From NCBI GenBank assembly GCA_003538495.1, contig DPSD01000707.1, positions 1 through 5,252 on the forward strand: a DNA stretch of 5,252 bases. Reading direction: 5' to 3'. Below, in pieces: positions 1-5,252 of the stretch. A program made the translations under genes and the position numbers. The notes beneath the pieces are model-generated. The model saw only the letters and a list, made by a program, of their open reading frames with translations. It was not told where the DNA came from and searched no databases. How positions within the stretch are numbered: the first letter of the stretch is position 1; each line of letters opens with the position of its first letter. Origin of the DNA: Accumulibacter sp. (GTDB lineage: Bacteria > Pseudomonadota > Gammaproteobacteria > Burkholderiales > Rhodocyclaceae).

Positions 1-650
1 AGCCCGACACGCTGGCCCTTCAAGATCATCAGCCGCGTCTGCAACATCGAGCGCTGCTCCCTGAGATCCTTGCGCTGCATATCCAGCGATGTGATCTGTT
101 GCAGCGCTTCCGTGAGCAGGAATTTGAAGGCACGGCGCCGGATTTCGATGCGCGCATCGTGCTCGCAGCCGCTTGGCAAGACCGGCTTCTTCTCGGTAAA
201 AGAAACGCAGGTCCGCAGCACGTCGTTCTGTACCACACCACCGTCAGCCGCCACGCCGAAGCCTGTCGCCTCACGGCAGACGAAGCGCAATGTGGCCCAC
301 ACGTGCGCCGCATCGGGCGTGTTCTCGAAGAAATCCTGAATCGCCTGGCTGCGGCTGAAGACCCTCGGGATGTCACGCGCGCTGGCGAAAAGGGCGCGCA
401 AGCTCGGGTCCTCCGACCAGACCTTGGCGCTTGCTTCGATGGCGGGTGGAATCCCTGCCTCGATCTCGCGGCAGTAGAGCACCGCCTGCTCCACCGCCGG
501 CCGGAGCTTGCCGCGGTAGCCGGCGACGAATTTCAGGCGCGGATCGATGATGCGAATGAGCTGCTCGATGCGCTGCTCGATGACCGCGGGGTCGACCGTG
601 GAACCGGTCGCCTCGTCGTTGCCGCTGAAGAGCCAGTCGAGAATCCCCAT
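1..650 (-). CDS. Uncharacterised soluble protein, 3' end outside the window
   Basis: I do not recognise a named family or function. The frame is open from ATG at 650 to the window edge: 216 complete codons with no stop, C-terminus missing. The start is supported by AGGAG five bases upstream. The protein opens with MGILDWLF, then a helical stretch (about 20-66) containing DPRLKFVAGYRGKLRPAVEQ, a middle part with FSRSQAIQDFFENTPDA (98-114), a probable beta part around residues 123-158, and a charged, heptad-like helical stretch from about 165 to 213 that could be a coiled coil. Cysteines lie at 60, 125, 148 and 162, not in a CxxC arrangement. I see no signal peptide or membrane segment, so it is probably cytoplasmic. 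It begins 29 bases after the Ca2+-ATPase stop with no terminator between, so co-transcription is plausible. That it is a real gene is well supported; its role is unknown. Confidence 0.8.
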   Translation of the reverse strand, partial: MGILDWLFSGNDEATGSTVDPAVIEQRIEQLIRIIDPRLKFVAGYRGKLRPAVEQAVLYCREIEAGIPPAIEASAKVWSEDPSLRALFASARDIPRVFSRSQAIQDFFENTPDAAHVWATLRFVCREATGFGVAADGGVVQNDVLRTCVSFTEKKPVLPSGCEHDARIEIRRRAFKFLLTEALQQITSLDMQRKDLREQRSMLQTRLMILKGQRVG

Positions 651-655
651 CGATA

Positions 656-660
656 CTCCT
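656..660 (-). promoter_or_regulatory. Shine-Dalgarno AGGAG of the left-edge gene
   Basis: AGGAG is followed by TATCG and then ATG at 650. It is the clearest ribosome binding site in the window and fixes the start of the partial gene. The 29-base gap to the ATPase stop shows no hairpin with a T-run, so read-through from the ATPase gene is likely. Confidence 0.75.
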
Positions 661-679
661 TGTAGTGTCAGACAGGTTC

Positions 680-3343
680 CTATCCGGTGAGGATACGTTT
701 GCACAGCCGCAAGAGCAGCTTGCGCGCCTCTTCGAGGAATAGCGTGGACGAGGCGACGGCCACCGCCACCGCCCACTCGGTCAGCGTCAGATCGACGGTG
801 TCGAAGATGGCCTGCGCCGGGCGCCAATGCACGGCGACGATCTGCAGGACGACGACGGCGAAGAGGGCCAGCCACAGCTTGCCGTTGTTGAAAAACTGCG
901 CGTTGAAAGCGCTCCCGTGTTCGGCGCGGGCGTTGAAGATGTTGAAAAACTGGAACAGCACAAAAGTGGTGAAGGCCAAAGTCATCGCCTTGGCAACATC
1001 GCCGGACTGCGTCGCCCAGGCGTAAGCACCCAGGGTGCCCACCGCCATCGTTGCGCCATAGAGCCCGATGCGCCACAGGCGCGGCGTCGAGAGGATTACC
1101 GCCTCCTTGCTGCGCGGGCGCTCGCGCATGATTCCGGGACGGGCGGGTTCAACGCCCAGCGTCATCGCCGGCGGACCGTCCATGATGATGTTCACCCAGA
1201 GGATCTGGATCGCCGTGAACGGTGTGGCGAAGCCGAGGAAGGGTGCGCCGAGCACGGTGAGGATGGCGCCGATATTGGTCGAGAGCTGGAAGCGCACGAA
1301 CTTGACGATGTTGTCGTAGATGGTCCGCCCTTCCTCGACTGCATGGACGATGGAGGCGAAGTTGTCGTCGGTGAGGACGAGCGTGCTCGCCTCCTTGGTG
1401 ACCTCGGTGCCGGTGATGCCCATTGCCACACCGATGTCGGCGGTCTTGAGCGCTGGCGCATCGTTCACGCCATCACCGGTCATCGCCACGACATGCCCCT
1501 TGGCCTGCAATGCCTCGACGATGCGCATCTTGTGCTCGGGCGCGACGCGCGCGAACACGGCGCTCTTCTCGACCAGCGCGGCGATTTCGTCCTGACTCAG
1601 GCCATCGAGTTCGCGCCCCTCGTGCGCCTCGCCGGAGAGGCCGAGTTCGCGCGCGATGGCCGCAGCGGTGACGCGATGATCGCCGGTAATCATCTTGACC
1701 TCGATGCCGGCGTCGCGGCAGGTGGCGATCGCCACACGTGCCTCGGCACGCGGCGGGTCGATGATGCCGACCAGGGCGTGCAGCGTCAGCTCGCGCACCC
1801 AGGGCAGCAGGTCGCCAGCGGGATCGAACTGCTCGGCCGGAATCACCCGCCCAGCCAGCGCCAGCACGCGCAGCGCCTGCTCGGCCAGTGCCTCGTTCTC
1901 GGCGATGAAGCGGTCGCGAATTGTGTCATCCAGTGGCATCACCACGTCGTGATGCAAATAGCCGATGGATAATGCCAGCAGGACATCCGGGGCACCTTTG
2001 ACGCACAACCGTACCTGGTCGCCTTCATGGTGGAAGGTGGCCATGAACTTGCTGGCTGAATCGAAGGGAATCTCGGCGATGCGCGGCAGGTGTTCGACCG
2101 CCTCCTCGGCGTCGAGCCCGGTCTTGGCGGCGAGCGCCAGCAATGCGCCTTCGGTCGGGTCGCCGATCAGTTGCTCATCCTTGATCCGGGCATCGACGCA
2201 CAGCGCCGCCGGCAACAGGATGTGACGAACATCGCCCGCATCCGCGATACAGCCGTTGCTGCCATAGCCCTCGCCAGTGACGGCATGGCGTTGACCGTTG
2301 AAATAGACCGCCCGCGCCGTCATCTGGTTGAGCGTCAAGGTACCGGTCTTGTCGGAACAGATCACCGTGGTGCAGCCCAGCGTCTCGACGGCAGCGAGTT
2401 TCTTGACGATGGCGTTGCGCTTGGCCATGCGGTGCATGCCGAGCGCGAGGGTGACGGTCACTACTGCCGGCAGGCCTTCGGGAATCGCCGCGACGGCCAG
2501 TGCGATGGCGGTCATCGCCGTCTGTAGCAGCGGGTCGCCGCGCAGCAGGCCGAAGACAAACATCAGAGCCACGACGGCGCTGGCGATCAGTGCGAGGCGT
2601 TTGCCCAGGCTGTCAAGCTGCTGCTGCAGCGGCGTCTCGCCCTCGGCGGTGGCGGCGAGCAGCCCGGCAAGACGGCCCATTTCGGTGCCCATGCCGGTGG
2701 CGGTGACGACGGCTTCGAGGCGGCCGCGCGTCACCACGGTGTTCATGAACACCATGTTGTGTCGTTCCGCCAGCACCGACCTTTGATCAACAGCGTCGGG
2801 CAACTTGGCGACCGCCTGCGATTCGCCGGTCAAGGCCGCCTCCGCCACCTCAGCGCTGTGCGCCGACAGCACGCGCGCGTCGGCAGGAATGCGGTCGCCG
2901 GCCTCAAGCAGCAGAATGTCGCCCGGCACCAGATCGGCCGCCTCGATCAGGCGAACCTCGCCGTCGCGTCGCACGCGCGCCGTCGGCGCGAGCATGTTCT
3001 TCAGCGCCGCCAGCGCCGCTTCGGCACGATGCTCCTGAAAGAAGCCCAGCGTCGCGTTGAGCACCACCACCACGGCGATCACGATCGCGTCCTTGAGGTC
3101 GCCGATGGCGCCGGCCAGGACTGCGGCACCGAGCAGGATCAGGATCAGCAGGCTCCTGAACTGGTCAAGGAACTTGCGCCAGGCAGGCCGGGCCGGTTTT
3201 TCGGCGAGCCGGTTGGGGCCGTGGCTGGCAAGGCGTTGCTGCGCAACTTCTGCGGTCAGACCACGAGAGGGGTCTGACCCGATCTGGTGAAGGACTTCGG
3301 CAGTGGAGCGCGCATGCCAGGCAGTATCAGGATCAAGAGACAT
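680..3343 (-). CDS. P2-type Ca2+-transporting ATPase (PMR1/SPCA-like ion site)
   Basis: This 887-residue inner-membrane pump should expel Ca2+ (perhaps Mn2+) from the cytoplasm using ATP through an aspartyl-phosphate intermediate. All catalytic motifs are intact. An N-terminal cation-ATPase domain (about 8-60) precedes M1-M2 (about 62-102). The actuator TGES is at 172-175. M3-M4 (about 248-300) holds IPEGLP (E289 matches SERCA E309). The phosphorylation site CSDKTGTLT has D331. The nucleotide domain shows KGAPD near 449, followed by DPPR (529-532), MITGDH (551-556) and TGDGVNDAP (622-630). M5-M10 run from about 680 to 872. In M6 the ion ligands are N718 and D722 within NIIMDGPPA, with M721 where SERCA has T799. 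In M5 A693 replaces SERCA E771. These substitutions match the one-site PMR1/SPCA type. Length is normal for bacterial homologues. It starts 11 bases after the antiporter stop without an obvious Shine-Dalgarno, suggesting an operon. Family is certain; ion selectivity is inferred. Confidence 0.96.
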   Translation of the reverse strand: MSLDPDTAWHARSTAEVLHQIGSDPSRGLTAEVAQQRLASHGPNRLAEKPARPAWRKFLDQFRSLLILILLGAAVLAGAIGDLKDAIVIAVVVVLNATLGFFQEHRAEAALAALKNMLAPTARVRRDGEVRLIEAADLVPGDILLLEAGDRIPADARVLSAHSAEVAEAALTGESQAVAKLPDAVDQRSVLAERHNMVFMNTVVTRGRLEAVVTATGMGTEMGRLAGLLAATAEGETPLQQQLDSLGKRLALIASAVVALMFVFGLLRGDPLLQTAMTAIALAVAAIPEGLPAVVTVTLALGMHRMAKRNAIVKKLAAVETLGCTTVICSDKTGTLTLNQMTARAVYFNGQRHAVTGEGYGSNGCIADAGDVRHILLPAALCVDARIKDEQLIGDPTEGALLALAAKTGLDAEEAVEHLPRIAEIPFDSASKFMATFHHEGDQVRLCVKGAPDVLLALSIGYLHHDVVMPLDDTIRDRFIAENEALAEQALRVLALAGRVIPAEQFDPAGDLLPWVRELTLHALVGIIDPPRAEARVAIATCRDAGIEVKMITGDHRVTAAAIARELGLSGEAHEGRELDGLSQDEIAALVEKSAVFARVAPEHKMRIVEALQAKGHVVAMTGDGVNDAPALKTADIGVAMGITGTEVTKEASTLVLTDDNFASIVHAVEEGRTIYDNIVKFVRFQLSTNIGAILTVLGAPFLGFATPFTAIQILWVNIIMDGPPAMTLGVEPARPGIMRERPRSKEAVILSTPRLWRIGLYGATMAVGTLGAYAWATQSGDVAKAMTLAFTTFVLFQFFNIFNARAEHGSAFNAQFFNNGKLWLALFAVVVLQIVAVHWRPAQAIFDTVDLTLTEWAVAVAVASSTLFLEEARKLLLRLCKRILTG

Positions 3344-3354
3344 ATTGAGTGAGA

Positions 3355-4278
3355 TCAGGAAGTGAGCGTTGCCCAGACAAAGCCGACGTAGAGCATCAGC
3401 AACAGGAAACCGCGACCGCGCACGATCAGGCCGCTGCGGTTGGGCAGCAGCAGAAGCAGCGCGACGATGCCGCAGGCGAGCGTCAGCGCCACCTCGCTCA
3501 TTGGCGCGACGATCGGATGTATCGTGCCGGCTACGCCAACGATGGCCAGACCGTTGAACAGGTTGCTGCCGATCAACGTGCCGACGCCGACATCGTCGTG
3601 ACCGCGCAGGCGAGACAGGATCACCGTCACCAGTTCTGGCAGAGATGTGCCGATTGCGACCACGATCGCCCCGATCACGTAAGTGTCGACAGCGAAGGCG
3701 GCCGCGATGCCCGTTGCCCCGCTGACAAACAGGCGACCGGCAGCGATTAGCGCGCCGAGACCGAGCACACCGAGCAGCAGGCTCTTACCGGCTGACAGTT
3801 CGGTGGCCTCAACGTCTACCGCCACTGCTCGCTGGCGCAGGGCATGGCGCACGCTCCACACCAGCCAGGCGAAGAATACCGCCAACAGCAGCAATGCCTC
3901 GGCACCTTCGATCCGTCCGTCGAAAATCAGGAAGAAGCTCAGCGCCGGGACGGCGAGGGCAAGATAGAAATCGCGGCCGAAATCCTGCCGCGAGGTCTGC
4001 ACGCCACCATACAGCAAGGCGAGACCGAAAATCAGCGCGATATTGACGACGTTGCTGCCCAGCGCATCGCCCAACCCGATCTCTGGCTGGCCAGCGAGCG
4101 CGGCGACGGTAGACACGGTGAGTTCCGGGCTGGAGGTGGCGAACGCCGCCAGTGTGGTGGCCACCACCACCTTCGGTACGCGCAGATGGCGTGCCGCGCC
4201 GAGGATGGACTTGAGGAACGCCTCGCCGCCCGCCGCCGCCAACAGCACGGCCCCCAGGATGAGTGCCAGATCGCTCAT
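3355..4278 (-). CDS. CaCA-family Na+(H+)/Ca2+ antiporter, YrbG-like
   Basis: This 307-residue integral membrane protein belongs to the Ca2+:cation antiporter superfamily, which exports Ca2+ in exchange for Na+ or H+. Both signature alpha repeats are present in inverted-topology halves. Alpha-1 is FATSSPELTVS (46-56) with GDALGSNVVN (70-79). Alpha-2 is GTSLPELVT (210-218) with GTLIGSNLFN (233-242). E52 and E215 correspond to the ion-binding glutamates of the family. About ten hydrophobic segments are visible (near 2-22, 38-60, 70-91, 103-119, 126-143, 164-184, 196-218, 235-255, 262-279 and 288-305). The short polar linker between halves (about 145-164) lacks a large regulatory domain, as in prokaryotic members. 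In alpha-1 the usual GTS is ATS. The ATG overlaps the upstream stop by ATGA and has no good Shine-Dalgarno, so translation is probably coupled to the preceding ORF. The family is secure; whether the driving ion is Na+, K+/Na+ or H+ cannot be read from sequence. Confidence 0.93.
   Translation of the reverse strand: MSDLALILGAVLLAAAGGEAFLKSILGAARHLRVPKVVVATTLAAFATSSPELTVSTVAALAGQPEIGLGDALGSNVVNIALIFGLALLYGGVQTSRQDFGRDFYLALAVPALSFFLIFDGRIEGAEALLLLAVFFAWLVWSVRHALRQRAVAVDVEATELSAGKSLLLGVLGLGALIAAGRLFVSGATGIAAAFAVDTYVIGAIVVAIGTSLPELVTVILSRLRGHDDVGVGTLIGSNLFNGLAIVGVAGTIHPIVAPMSEVALTLACGIVALLLLLPNRSGLIVRGRGFLLLMLYVGFVWATLTS
4275..4278 (-). promoter_or_regulatory. ATGA stop/start overlap coupling two ORFs
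   Basis: The TGA of the chimeric ORF (4277-4275) shares bases with the ATG of the antiporter (4278-4276). No purine-rich ribosome site lies at a normal distance before the antiporter start; the nearest, GAGG, is about 16 bases away. This layout suggests reinitiation by ribosomes finishing the upstream ORF. Confidence 0.65.
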
Positions 4279-4538
4279 GGCGATTGGTCAGACGCCTCGC
4301 GCGGGTGGCAAATGACCAGCACATCGCACTGCGATTCCGCCAGCACATGCTTGGTCACGCTACCGAGCAGCAATTCTTCGACGACGGCCTCCACCCGACC
4401 CTTGCCCATCGCCAGGATGATGAGGAAGCCAATGACGATGTGGGCGATCAGCACCGGCTGGCGAAGCCACAACGACACGGTGCCCGCGGCGGCGGACATC
4501 CGTAACAGAAGAGCAAATTCACCAAAGACTCCGTGCAT
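4275..4538 (-). pseudogene. Chimeric remnant: CPA2/Kef antiporter N-terminus joined to UspA C-terminus
   Basis: The 87-codon ORF is not a whole protein of either family. Residues 1 to about 38 (MHGVFGEFALLL, then LWLRQPVLIAHIVIGF at 23-38) look like the start of a CPA2/Kef-type monovalent cation:proton antiporter, whose first helix is usually followed by a (L)RQP motif and a second helix. Residues from about 39 (LIILAMGKG, then VVEELLLGSVTKHVLAES at 52-69 and CDVLVI at 71-76) look like the last third of a universal stress protein: the beta-4 strand, phosphate loop and final strand. The usual G-x2-G-x9-G-S spacing is off (V49 where the second Gly is expected), so nucleotide binding is doubtful. 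The frame is continuous across the join, as expected from an in-frame deletion between two adjacent or fused genes. A weak GGAG lies 10 bases before the ATG. It may still be translated and feed the antiporter start through ATGA. A working short membrane-anchored protein cannot be ruled out. Confidence 0.6.
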
Positions 4539-4570
4539 GATTCAGTGGCTCCGATTCGACACTTGCGCTC

Positions 4571-4607
4571 CTGGCTCAGGCTGGCATCAGGCTGGCATCA
4601 GGCTGGC
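4571..4607. repeat. 11-base tandem repeat, about 3.5 units
   Basis: On the plus strand the unit ctggcatcagg occurs exactly twice in a row (4581-4591, 4592-4602). It is preceded by a 10-base version lacking one base (4571-4580) and followed by the partial unit ctggc (4603-4607). Because 11 is not a multiple of three, gain or loss of a unit would shift any reading frame across it. It lies at the end of the orphan membrane-protein tail, just before the chimeric ORF, and fits replication slippage in non-essential sequence. Confidence 0.8.
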
Positions 4608-4722
4608 GATAAGCCAGGAAGCCGATCAACATCAACGCCACCGTTGCCCAGCCTAGGCGACCGACGTAGCGATGCAGTGCGGCCTCCCAATATTCCTGAT
4701 CTGTTGCAACAACTACGGTGCC
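4576..4722 (-). pseudogene. Orphan membrane-protein tail without a standard start
   Basis: A 48-codon open frame runs from an upstream stop (4725-4723) to TGA at 4578-4576. Its later part reads as one amphipathic-then-hydrophobic helix: ALHRYVGRLG followed by WATVALMLIGFLAYR, then a short polar tail. That pattern is typical of the last helix of an inner-membrane protein; the parent family cannot be named with confidence. No ATG or TTG lies at the front of the frame. A strong purine box GGGAGG (4688-4683) is five bases before a CTG (4677-4675), which would give a 33-residue single-helix peptide if CTG were used. The tail of the frame is built from the 11-base tandem repeat. I read it as a decayed gene end, with a small CTG-started peptide as a weaker alternative. 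Confidence 0.35.
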
Positions 4723-4750
4723 TCAGCGGACGGTTTTCCTGATTCTTGCG

Positions 4751-4975
4751 TTACGCTGCCAGCAATTCGTGCAGCCGGGTGGCCGTTTGCTCTTGCACCT
4801 CCACAGCCTCGAAAAGAGAAGCCGGGTAAAGAAAGTCCTCGCCGGAATCGTCAATGATCCGCAGCATGCTGTGGCTGTCCGCCGGGGCAAGCACTTCATA
4901 GAGCCGCCCGAGCGTCAGATCATCCGTCGAGAACTCGCCAAATCCTTCGCGAGACAGGCAAACCACAAACCTCAT
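4751..4975 (-). CDS. Small conserved uncharacterised protein with SGEDFLYP motif
   Basis: The 74-residue product begins MRFVVCLSREGF and has the pattern of a common small hypothetical family: an N-terminal strand, a segment GRLYEVL (23-29), then MLRIIDDSGEDFLYPASLF (37-55), and a helical acidic tail. From memory, relatives show a similar layout (xVVCxxNxGY, KxYxVL, LRVxDESGEDYLYP). The predominance of beta strands suggests a small barrel, but no function is known to me. It has no signal peptide or membrane helix, so it is cytoplasmic. The frame is open up to an ATG at 5113, but I place the start at 4975. AAAGGA sits six bases before that ATG, the conserved similarity begins there, and the longer version would overlap the end of the upstream gene. 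A start at 4981 (two residues longer) is possible but would leave no spacing after AAGGA. Confidence 0.8.
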   Translation of the reverse strand: MRFVVCLSREGFGEFSTDDLTLGRLYEVLAPADSHSMLRIIDDSGEDFLYPASLFEAVEVQEQTATRLHELLAA

Positions 4976-5082
4976 AGCCATTCCTTTATCTTCAGTTTCA
5001 CCTTGAAGACAATACAGAATTCCATTGATCAATGCTACTCCAATTCCCGGACTTGCCGATGCCTTGACAAACACATCGGCAT
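4976..5082 (-). promoter_or_regulatory. AT-richer intergenic gap, possible promoter region
   Basis: This 107-base gap separates the end of the right-edge gene from the small protein. The part from about 4980 to 5040 is clearly richer in A and T than the rest of the window. It contains a perfect 10-base palindrome attgatcaat (5024-5033) and an adjacent gaattc. On the minus strand TTGTCA and TTGATC resemble -35 boxes and TATTGT resembles a -10 box, but no pair has both good matches and 16-18 base spacing. The region is a likely place for a promoter or operator; exact elements cannot be assigned. Confidence 0.35.
4982..4987 (-). promoter_or_regulatory. Shine-Dalgarno AAAGGA that decides the small-protein start
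   Basis: AAAGGA is followed by ATGGCT and then ATG at 4975. The six-base spacing favours the second ATG over the ATG at 4981, which directly abuts the purine box, and over the far upstream ATG at 5113. Confidence 0.65.
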
Positions 5083-5252
5083 TCAGCCACGAAGAAAGGA
5101 AGTTTGTCGCCATTTTTCATAATCCCGACCATCTCCGGTATCGCAGATCACCGCAGCGATCCGCTCCAGAGCCGCATCGATTTCGCCACGCACCGATGCC
5201 GCCGCTTCCTTCGCCTCTTCCTGCATCCGCGCCGTAGGTTGGGCTGAGCCTG
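5083..5252 (-). CDS. C-terminal end of an unrecognised helical protein, 5' end outside the window
   Basis: A frame open from the window edge gives 55 codons ending at TGA (5085-5083). The first part is a charged, alanine- and glutamate-rich helix (EEAKEAAASVRGEIDAALER, residues 11-30), followed by IAAVICDTGDGRDYEKWRQ (31-49) and a short tail FLRG. An in-frame ATG at 5226-5224 could start a 47-residue peptide, but no Shine-Dalgarno precedes it and the frame stays open upstream, so a truncated longer gene is more likely. Codon choice is typical of the window. No family is recognised. Its end overlaps the spurious long form of the small protein in another frame, which supports the shorter start chosen for that gene. 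Confidence 0.5.
   Translation of the reverse strand, partial: GSAQPTARMQEEAKEAAASVRGEIDAALERIAAVICDTGDGRDYEKWRQTSFLRG

Larger units (their letters stand above)
4539..4750. other. Degraded spacer between the small protein and the Ca2+ module
   Basis: These 212 bases contain no intact gene with a normal start. They hold the orphan membrane-protein tail, the 11-base repeat, a short hairpin (ctggc/gccag, 4603-4617, five-base loop, no T-run) and a perfect 10-base palindrome tgttgcaaca (4702-4711). I find no convincing sigma-70 promoter or intrinsic terminator on the minus strand here, so it is unclear whether the Ca2+ module has its own promoter or is read from further upstream. Confidence 0.6.

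Noticed and set aside
99..665. Plus-strand ORF of 188 codons at the left end
   Set aside because: The opposite strand has an open frame with an AGGAG-supported start and better protein-like composition; the plus-strand product is Arg/Asp/Leu-rich shadow.
827..1972. Long plus-strand ORF of 381 codons opposite the ATPase
   Set aside because: It lies entirely antisense to the ATPase, whose catalytic motifs are intact. The product is rich in Arg, Asp, Gly and His with no recognisable domain, typical of a GC-rich shadow frame.
3809..4348. Minus-strand ORF of 179 codons in another frame of the antiporter
   Set aside because: It overlaps the antiporter in a shifted frame and gives an Arg- and Gly-rich product with no motif.
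4603..4617. Hairpin ctggc/gccag considered as a terminator
   Set aside because: The stem is only five pairs and no T-run follows on either strand.
3844..4656. Plus-strand ORF of 270 codons opposite the antiporter
   Set aside because: It is antisense to the clear CaCA antiporter and to the chimeric remnant, and has low-complexity Gln/Arg/Glu composition without a family pattern.
5064..5069. Perfect ttgaca on the plus strand as a -35 box
   Set aside because: No -10-like hexamer lies 16-18 bases downstream, and no plus-strand gene follows.
4976..5113. Long 120-residue form of the small protein starting at 5113
   Set aside because: The added 46 residues show no family pattern, overlap the end of the right-edge gene in another frame, and lack a ribosome site, while AAAGGA supports 4975.
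1..5252. CRISPR arrays, tRNA or rRNA genes, insertion sequences
   Set aside because: No regularly spaced repeats, cloverleaf-like sequence, transposase motif or terminal inverted repeats were seen by eye in either strand.

Overview
All supportable genes in this window lie on the minus strand, so the gene order runs from high to low coordinates. The DNA is GC-rich and densely coding. Codon use and the protein types suit a Gram-negative proteobacterium, perhaps a betaproteobacterium of the Rhodocyclales kind. That placement is inference from overall flavour, not from a marker gene.

Right edge (5252 to about 4750): the C-terminal end of an unrecognised helical protein stops at 5083. A 107-base AT-richer gap follows, holding the best place in the window for a promoter. 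Next comes a 74-residue small protein of a conserved uncharacterised type with an SGEDFLYP motif (start 4975, good Shine-Dalgarno).

Middle (4750 to 4275): a degraded-looking stretch. It holds an orphan membrane-protein tail with no normal start codon, an 11-base tandem repeat, and an 87-codon ORF that joins the N-terminus of a CPA2/Kef-type monovalent cation:proton antiporter to the C-terminus of a universal stress protein (UspA). This looks like the product of an internal deletion. The chimera overlaps the next gene by ATGA.

Core (4278 to 680): a 307-residue CaCA-family Na+(or H+)/Ca2+ antiporter is followed 11 bases later by an 887-residue P2-type Ca2+-transporting ATPase. Together they form a Ca2+ efflux module with one ion-gradient-driven and one ATP-driven exporter. 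The ATPase has the ion-site residues of the single-site PMR1/SPCA type (Met at the SERCA T799 position, Ala at the SERCA E771 position), so Mn2+ as well as Ca2+ is a possible substrate.

Left edge (650 to 1): 29 bases after the ATPase, with a strong Shine-Dalgarno, begins an uncharacterised soluble protein that runs off the window. It may belong to the same transcript. I found no wholly new system. The most notable points are the chimeric antiporter/UspA remnant that seems to be retained as the coupled upstream cistron of the Ca2+ module, and the two adjacent Ca2+ exporters.
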